From Pseudoalteromonas sp. P1-9 (lineage in GTDB: Bacteria > Pseudomonadota > Gammaproteobacteria > Enterobacterales > Alteromonadaceae): a stretch of DNA of 64,000 nt. The DNA lies in assembly GCF_001399975.1 (NCBI RefSeq), contig NZ_LKBD01000023.1, positions 1 through 64,000 of the forward strand. The letters are read 5' to 3'. The position numbers and the translations under genes were made by a program. A model generated the notes under the pieces. The model searched no databases and was not told where the DNA came from. It saw nothing but the letters and a program-made list of their open reading frames with translations. This document shows, piece by piece, positions 59,475 through 64,000 of this stretch (its first letter is position 1; each line of letters opens with the position of its first letter).

Positions 59475-59506
59475 TTAAGCTAAGGTTAAGTTAGTAAACT
59501 TATACT
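59475..59506 (+). promoter_or_regulatory. promoter of candidate sRNA 2 with 11-bp-phased direct repeat
   Basis: TTAAGCTAAGGTTAAG (59475-59490) matches the box before sRNA 1 at 15 of 16 positions and keeps the TTAAG-N6-TTAAG phase. A near-consensus -10 TATACT follows at 59501-59506. A nearby TTGACA (59466-59471) is 29 bp from the -10, too far to be its -35. Confidence 0.55.
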
Positions 59507-59512
59507 AAAAAC

Positions 59513-59584
59513 CAGTTCCCAATCTCCAAAAGTACTGAGTTTAACTTGGTAACAAAAAGCCCGCATATTGTAGCGGGCTTTTTA
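59513..59584 (+). ncRNA. candidate small RNA 2 (tandem pair)
   Basis: This predicted transcript of about 72 nt has CCCAATCTCC at its 5' end, matching sRNA 1 in position and sequence. The middle differs (around AAAAGTACTGAGTTTAACTT). It ends with GCCCGC-N8-GCGGGC and five T, a hairpin of the same 20-nt length as in sRNA 1. The shared ends and divergent middle fit a duplicated regulatory RNA. It is not recognised as a named family. Confidence 0.55.
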
Positions 59585-59593
59585 TTGTATATG

Positions 59594-59755
59594 ATACCAA
59601 TTCACTTAAGTAGCTGATCATCCTAGCGGACTAAATATCATGTTAACTGCGTTAGAATTTATCAATGTAGAACAACTACATAAGAAAAAATCTGCCTTGT
59701 TACCATTTTATTTATCCAGCGCTATCCCTGTCCACATACTTAACAGAATTGGTAT
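59594..59755. repeat. 162-bp palindromic MITE-like element, copy B
   Basis: The ends ATACCAATTCACTTAAGTA (from 59594) and the inverted TACTTAACAGAATTGGTAT (to 59755) match each other at nearly all positions. The central hairpin is ATGTAG-aacaa-CTACAT (59665-59681). Its sequence differs from that of copy A (9782-9942), but the position and shape are kept, as are the ends and total length. It begins 10 bp after the sRNA 2 terminator and ends 9 bp before the gsk stop. It has no coding potential. Confidence 0.8.
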
Positions 59756-59764
59756 AAGGTGGGA

Positions 59765-61069
59765 TTATTGTTCCCAGTAAGCTTGTTGCAAGCTGTCTTC
59801 TCGTTCAGGCAAGCCGCGCGTTAAACGTGGCGAATGCTGCACTAATACCTCATAGCTTACACGGTTAGCATATTTACTGATTTGTGAAAGTGATGAATAG
59901 GTAAGCGCATTGATTTCATGCTTACTTGAGGTAGGAACATTTAATTGGTGATACACATTAGCGCTAATATCGTGAAGTACTGCGGCCAGTGCGCCATCAC
60001 CTGCGCCATTGGTATTTTTAATGCTGTCAGGCCCACCCATGTAAGGTGCAGTATGAGTGTAAATTTTTACTGGATTTTTACAGTCTTTACGACGCATTGC
60101 GCGCGAAAACTCAAATTTATTAAAATCAGGAATGCTGCCTGGCATTAATTGGTGCTCTGTTGGGCGTTTCCAACAGTCATCAATGTAGCTGGCTAAGAAC
60201 ATGCCTTGGGCGCCAGCAGTACAAATTACCATATCAACCCAATCAAGCGCTTTATCGGCGGCTAAGAGCGGGTCTTCAAAGCCGGTAATAGCAAGGCCTT
60301 CTTCTTCGTTCATGGCTAATATGTCAACGTGGTCGTTAACGAAGTTTTGCCACCACTCAGGGTCTTGCTCAATTAAGAATTTGGTGCCTAAGCTCAGTAC
60401 AACAGGTACATTTGCAGCGTTTGCGTATTCAACGGCTTTTAGCGCCGCTTCGGTCATGGAGTCTTCGCCTGTGGTACGCATTAAATAAGCCGAAATAACT
60501 AAAGCAGACGAGTTAGCAATAAGCTCTTGGGAAATGGATTCAGGACGTAGGCGGTTCATTAAACCAGGACTGATAGCGAAAGTACGCTCGCCACTTTCAT
60601 CGATAAGTGTAAAACAACGACCAATTGGGCCATCAACCGGTTGTAGGTGTTCTAAATCTACGCGGGTTGAGGTTTTACTAACGAAACGATAGGCATAACT
60701 GCCAATTTTGATATTTTCACACATTACACCAAGCAGTACCGAACGGTCGTCTGATAACACTGAGTAATTGTGCATGGTGTTACCAATAGTGCCGCCTGCA
60801 AATTCGTAGTCGATCATGTCATGATCTTTTAAGCGTGCATAGAGAGCGTTGGTGGTGTCATCATCCATTACTTGCGACATGCCGCGGTGCAGGCCAAACT
60901 CGTTGAGAAAGGCTTGATCAACTTTGGCTTCTATATCAACCACAATTTGGTCAATACCCACTATGTAATTACGTGCAAGCTTGCTGTCTTGTGTGATCAC
61001 GTTCGTTAACGGATCTTTATCTTCCACTGGAAAGTAGTGTTTTTGTCTGCGTCGTCCAGGAAATTTCAT
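59765..61069 (-). CDS. gsk: inosine-guanosine kinase
   Basis: This PfkB-family kinase phosphorylates inosine and guanosine in purine salvage. The 434-residue protein opens MKFPGRRRQKHYFPVEDKDP, as Escherichia Gsk does. It has FAGGTIGNTMHNYSVLSDDR, DGPIGRCFTLIDESGERTFA, LAMNEEEGLAITG and the catalytic base region NTNGAGDGALAAVLHDISAN. RLTRGLPEREDSLQQAYWEQ is its near-invariant end. It is monocistronic and its 3' end abuts the palindromic element. Confidence 0.97.
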   Translation of the reverse strand: MKFPGRRRQKHYFPVEDKDPLTNVITQDSKLARNYIVGIDQIVVDIEAKVDQAFLNEFGLHRGMSQVMDDDTTNALYARLKDHDMIDYEFAGGTIGNTMHNYSVLSDDRSVLLGVMCENIKIGSYAYRFVSKTSTRVDLEHLQPVDGPIGRCFTLIDESGERTFAISPGLMNRLRPESISQELIANSSALVISAYLMRTTGEDSMTEAALKAVEYANAANVPVVLSLGTKFLIEQDPEWWQNFVNDHVDILAMNEEEGLAITGFEDPLLAADKALDWVDMVICTAGAQGMFLASYIDDCWKRPTEHQLMPGSIPDFNKFEFSRAMRRKDCKNPVKIYTHTAPYMGGPDSIKNTNGAGDGALAAVLHDISANVYHQLNVPTSSKHEINALTYSSLSQISKYANRVSYEVLVQHSPRLTRGLPEREDSLQQAYWEQ

Positions 61070-61250
61070 CTTGTTTCTACATTGCTTTGGCGTCGTGCAA
61101 AATGGCGGCGGATTATAGCCTAAAAAATAATTGAATAACTATGACATTAGCCCTTTATTTTAAAAAATTCTAAGAAAAAGAGATAACAATGCATGAATCT
61201 TTTTAACTTGGTAAAATATTTAAGGTGTTTATAAATCAACCTGAGTAACT

Positions 61251-61751
61251 ATGTACCCTGAATTTAGCGATGAATATTGGATGATTGAGGCGCTTAAACG
61301 TGCTGATATTGCCGAGCAACATGGAGAAATACCGGTTGGTGCCATTGTTGTAAAAGACAACCAGATAATTGCTGAGGGGTATAATTTATCAATTACACAG
61401 CATGATCCATCGGCCCATGCTGAGATGATGGCGATTCGCCAAGCTGGCAAGTACATTGAAAATTACCGTATGCTCGATTGTACGTTATACGTCACTTTGG
61501 AACCTTGCTCCATGTGCGCAGGGTTGTTGGTGCATAGCCGTATAAAGCGTTTGGTATTTGGCGCACATGATGAAAAAACAGGTTCAGCGGGCAGCATTAT
61601 GGACTTAACTCGCCACGAAAAGCTCAATCATCAAGTAGACGTCACCAGCGGGGTTTTAGCGGAAGTTTGCAGTGAAAAGCTGTCGGCATTTTTTAAAAAA
61701 CGCCGCGCAGAAATAAAAGCCGCTAAAAAAGCGGCAAAAGGTGAAAGCTAG
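61251..61751 (+). CDS. tadA: tRNA-specific adenosine deaminase
   Basis: TadA converts A34 to inosine in tRNA-Arg(ACG). The 166-residue protein has the zinc-binding HAEMMAIRQAG (with catalytic Glu) and LEPCSMCAGLLVHSRIKR, plus VFGAHDEKTGSAGSIMDL and a Lys-rich tail (KRRAEIKAAKKAAKGES). The ATG at 61251 lies after a short AT-rich leader without a strong Shine-Dalgarno. Its stop overlaps by four bases the stop of the tiny basic gene on the other strand. Confidence 0.97.
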   Translation: MYPEFSDEYWMIEALKRADIAEQHGEIPVGAIVVKDNQIIAEGYNLSITQHDPSAHAEMMAIRQAGKYIENYRMLDCTLYVTLEPCSMCAGLLVHSRIKRLVFGAHDEKTGSAGSIMDLTRHEKLNHQVDVTSGVLAEVCSEKLSAFFKKRRAEIKAAKKAAKGES

Positions 61752-61897
61752 TTCGCTTCAGCTTCCACCAATAAATTAAATGCTCTGCGACGTTCAAGAA
61801 CTTTACGATGGGTGTTGCGTCTTGCAATGCGGCGACGAATAGCACACGTGTTAACCGTGCTGCGTTTTACTTTGAATTTTCTACGCGTTCTTAGCAT
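61748..61897 (-). CDS. 49-residue Arg/Lys-rich basic protein
   Basis: AAGGAGAACCT stands directly before the ATG at 61897, a near-perfect ribosome site. The product starts MLRTRRKFKVKRSTVNTCAI and holds 17 Arg/Lys in 49 residues, with triplets RRR twice. Only its C-terminus (NLLVEAEAN) is acidic. The composition is like that of ribosomal proteins L34 or S22 or a small nucleoid/RNA-binding protein, but it is none that I recognise. It overlaps tadA by four bases tail-to-tail. There is no signal peptide or membrane helix. Confidence 0.7.
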   Translation of the reverse strand: MLRTRRKFKVKRSTVNTCAIRRRIARRNTHRKVLERRRAFNLLVEAEAN

Positions 61898-62020
61898 AGG
61901 TTCTCCTTAAAAAGGTGAGAGTGGAGAAGGGTAATTGGCTAAAGCCCTTATCTCTCGATAAGTTTATTAATAAATTATGACACTTATATGACATTCACCA
62001 CGGTGAATTCAACTATCGTG

Positions 62021-63367
62021 TTACTCATCTTGGTTTTCATCAAGCCAAACGAGTGTGTCGTAATAGCGGCGAATATTATCGACATATTTAACGGCGACAT
62101 CGCCACGGGCAAACCCGTATCTTGTTTGGCGATAGTAGCGCTTTTTAATCAGTAACGGTAAATGTTTTTTCACATCTGCCCATTTGTCGGCATCGCCGCC
62201 CGCTTTTTCGGTTAGCACACGGGCATCTTCCATATGACCAAAGCCCACATTGTAAGCGGCAAGCGCAAGCCAAGTACGGTCAGGTTCTTTTATGCGTTCG
62301 GGTACGCGATTAATCAATTTTTCTAAATAGATGCCGCCACCACGAATATTTTGTTCGGGCTCAAGGCGATTTTTAACACCGACCGATTTTGCAGTAGGCA
62401 AGGTCAACATCATAATCCCGCGTACTCCAGTTGGCGATTTGGCACGTGGGTCCCACATCGATTCTTGATAACTTACCGCTGCCAGTAAGCGCCAATCAAG
62501 GCTGCGTGAATATTGCTTAAACCAATCTCGGTATTTAGGTAATACATCACGAACTGCTTCTATATAAGCAAGGGTATTGATGTAGTTAAATTGACGAACA
62601 TGGCCAAAATATTTTTCTTCTAGGTTCTGTAACAAGCCCGTTGAGCGCGCATAACCAAAAAACTCGATGGCAAGTGCATATAAACTGTCGTCATCGTTTT
62701 GTTGCAGCATCCAAGCGACTGGTTCTTCGCGGGTTACCGAAAAGGCAATGCTAAGTTCTGGGTGATAGCGGCGAAATAGCGCCAAAGTATGCGAGTCAGC
62801 AATGGTGTAATCGAATTTGCCATCAATAATGCCTTGTAATAATTCGGCTTCATCAAACTCTTCGGTTTCAACCCATTGTAAGTTTTCAAAATTGGCTTTT
62901 GCTTTTAATAAACTGGCGGCATGAGCGCTTTTGGCAATAACGGTAACAGGGGCGTCCAGCTGTGAAAAATTACGCGGTCTTTTACGCCCTTGTTTATAAA
63001 CTAATTTTTGACTAATTGAACGATATTGCGGTGCAAAACGGTATTTATTTAAACGCGATTTGTTTAGGGTAAGGCCTGAAGCGAGAATATCGATTTGTCC
63101 TTTTTCTAGCTTGTTAAGCATGTCTTTAATTGAGAAAAAAGGAATGATTTCGAGCTCAGCGTCAATAAAGTTTGCGAATGCTTTAGCGAGCTCATATTCA
63201 AAACCCAGCTCACCATTGGCACTAATATAGTAAGTACTTTCGCCGGCAAGCGTGCCGATACGAACCTTATCTTTTTGTTTAATTTGGCCGAGGTGTGTTT
63301 CTGCGACAGGCTCTGAGCATGCTGCCAGCAAAAAAATAACCAGTGTAATTACAACGTGTTTTAGCAC
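62021..63367 (-). CDS. mltF: membrane-bound lytic murein transglycosylase F
   Basis: MltF cleaves peptidoglycan at MurNAc-GlcNAc bonds from the outer-membrane inner face. The 448-residue protein has a lipoprotein signal (VIFLLAACSEP). An N-terminal solute-binding-like domain follows (about 30-265: VRIGTLAGESTYYISANGEL, DILASGLTLNKSRL), which regulates activity. The C-terminal SLT domain has catalytic Glu in VSYQESMWDPRAKSPTGVRG, then AAYNVGFGHMEDAR. It starts with GTG at 63367 behind TAGGATTTGA. It is divergent from purL. Confidence 0.96.
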   Translation of the reverse strand: MLKHVVITLVIFLLAACSEPVAETHLGQIKQKDKVRIGTLAGESTYYISANGELGFEYELAKAFANFIDAELEIIPFFSIKDMLNKLEKGQIDILASGLTLNKSRLNKYRFAPQYRSISQKLVYKQGRKRPRNFSQLDAPVTVIAKSAHAASLLKAKANFENLQWVETEEFDEAELLQGIIDGKFDYTIADSHTLALFRRYHPELSIAFSVTREEPVAWMLQQNDDDSLYALAIEFFGYARSTGLLQNLEEKYFGHVRQFNYINTLAYIEAVRDVLPKYRDWFKQYSRSLDWRLLAAVSYQESMWDPRAKSPTGVRGIMMLTLPTAKSVGVKNRLEPEQNIRGGGIYLEKLINRVPERIKEPDRTWLALAAYNVGFGHMEDARVLTEKAGGDADKWADVKKHLPLLIKKRYYRQTRYGFARGDVAVKYVDNIRRYYDTLVWLDENQDE

Positions 63368-63493
63368 TCAAATCCTAAAATAACTAACCCCTACAAGCTT
63401 GTTATAACAGATAAAGTCTCGATCGTCACGAGGACTAATGTCCTATACATGAAATTCGAATTTGCCTATTTTTGTCTATTTTTTGATTTTTAT

Positions 63494-63522
63494 TTAAATC
63501 TCATGTCATTTTCCACTATAAT
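63494..63522 (+). promoter_or_regulatory. putative sigma-70 promoter for purL
   Basis: A consensus -10 TATAAT (63517-63522) has TTAAAT at 17-bp spacing, a weak -35 match. Transcription would start about 40 bp before the purL ATG. No purine-repressor palindrome is apparent in the 200-bp upstream region. Confidence 0.45.
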
Positions 63523-63571
63523 GTGCGCCCATAAATCTTCGTTCAATCCTTAACCCCGGATGAAAATACCT

Positions 63572-64000
63572 ATGTTGATCCTACGTGGTGCACCTGCACT
63601 TTCTGATTTTAAAGTTCAAAAGATCCTTAAAACCTGCGCTGACGCCAATTTACCAGTGACTGGTGTTTACGCTGAGTTTATGCATTTTGCTGATTTAACA
63701 GCAGAACTTTCAGAGTCTGAGTTAGACAAACTAAATAAGCTATTAAAGTATGGGCCGACCATTACTGAACATACGCCTGAAGGTGCGCTCATTTTAGTGA
63801 CGCCGCGCATTGGTACCATTTCTCCATGGGCATCAAAGGCAACTGATATTGCTAACAACTGTGGTTTAGACAAAGTACACCGTGTTGAGCGTGGTATTGC
63901 TTACTATGTTGAAGGCGACCTAAACGCGCAGCAGCTAAATGAGGTTGCAAAGCTAGTTCATGACCGCATGACCGAGTCTGTGCATAACAACCTTGAAGAT
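63572..64000 (+). CDS. purL: phosphoribosylformylglycinamidine synthase, N-terminal part (3' cut by window edge)
   Basis: This enzyme makes FGAM from FGAR, glutamine and ATP in de novo purine synthesis. The first 143 residues are visible, beginning MLILRGAPALSDFKVQKIL. Familiar segments are VYAEFMHFADL, LLKYGPTITEHTPEG, LVTPRIGTISPWASKATDIA and NNCGLDKVHRVERGIAYYVE, which belong to the N-terminal PurS-like domain of the large single-chain PurL. The ATG at 63572 has GGATGAA eight bases upstream; an in-frame ATG at 63560 is also possible. The full enzyme (about 1,290 residues) continues past the window. Confidence 0.97.
   Translation, partial: MLILRGAPALSDFKVQKILKTCADANLPVTGVYAEFMHFADLTAELSESELDKLNKLLKYGPTITEHTPEGALILVTPRIGTISPWASKATDIANNCGLDKVHRVERGIAYYVEGDLNAQQLNEVAKLVHDRMTESVHNNLED

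Noticed and set aside
59466-59506. TTGACA (59466) as the -35 of sRNA 2
   Set aside because: It is 29 bp from TATACT, far from the 16-18 bp needed. The phased TTAAG box is the better explanation.

Overview
The window is a 64 kb, AT-leaning piece of chromosome from a marine gammaproteobacterium of the Alteromonadales, most likely Pseudoalteromonas or a close relative. This rests on gene content and order: damX-dam-rpe-trpS, pabA-HDOD-astC-astA-astD, fxsA-groESL, epmB/efp/epmA, and the DUF3802, DUF2970, DUF3630 and DUF3016 families typical of the order. Codon use and base composition look even throughout. I see no prophage, transposase, integron, CRISPR array or genomic island. Both window edges cut genes: damX at the left and purL at the right.

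Layout. 0-5.6 kb: the DamX tail with a perfect 12-bp tandem repeat, dam, two small minus-strand genes, rpe, trpS, the glutaminase pabA and an HDOD protein. 5.9-9.7 kb: arginine succinyltransferase genes astC, astA and astD (astB and astE are not here). 10-13.6 kb: DUF3802, an OsmC-like protein, speD and a TraF-like outer-membrane protein. 13.7-18.6 kb: a CAU-anticodon tRNA, then aroQ-accB-accC and cutA-dsbD, all on the minus strand. 18.8-21.4 kb: fxsA and groESL behind a clear sigma-32-type promoter. 21.6-26.4 kb: a multi-PAS histidine kinase tail-to-tail with a REC-PAS-GGDEF-EAL protein. 26.6-28.1 kb: DUF3016 and three small proteins, one YjfB-like. 28.2-30.9 kb: the EF-P lysylation cassette. 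31-34.8 kb: a chemotaxis transducer with a partner protein, a glycerophosphodiesterase, a DMT transporter and tRNA-Ala. 35-40.3 kb: housekeeping and small accessory genes. 40.4-44.7 kb: a divergent pair made of a propeller/serine-hydrolase protein and a CadC-like membrane regulator. 44.9-49.6 kb: an HlyD/ABC exporter facing a BamA/TamA-like outer-membrane protein. 49.7-63.4 kb: an amidohydrolase, recQ, rarD, a REC-REC-GGDEF protein, a porin, hemH, a phosphodiesterase, gsk, tadA and mltF. Then purL begins.

Most of the window is ordinary core genome. The less ordinary signals are non-coding or small. (1) At 59.3-59.6 kb there is a tandem pair of candidate small RNAs with the same promoter architecture, a shared 5' segment CCAATCTCC and related terminators. 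(2) A 161-162 bp palindromic, MITE-like element occurs twice, at 9782-9942 and 59594-59755, each just downstream of an intrinsic terminator. (3) The divergent propeller-hydrolase/propeller-regulator module has a 20-bp-phased direct repeat between the genes. (4) Short genes easily missed by annotation include a 49-residue Arg-rich protein overlapping tadA and a 56-residue DUF2970 protein overlapping dam. I did not find a clearly new multi-gene system. The sRNA pair and the palindromic element are the best candidates for follow-up.
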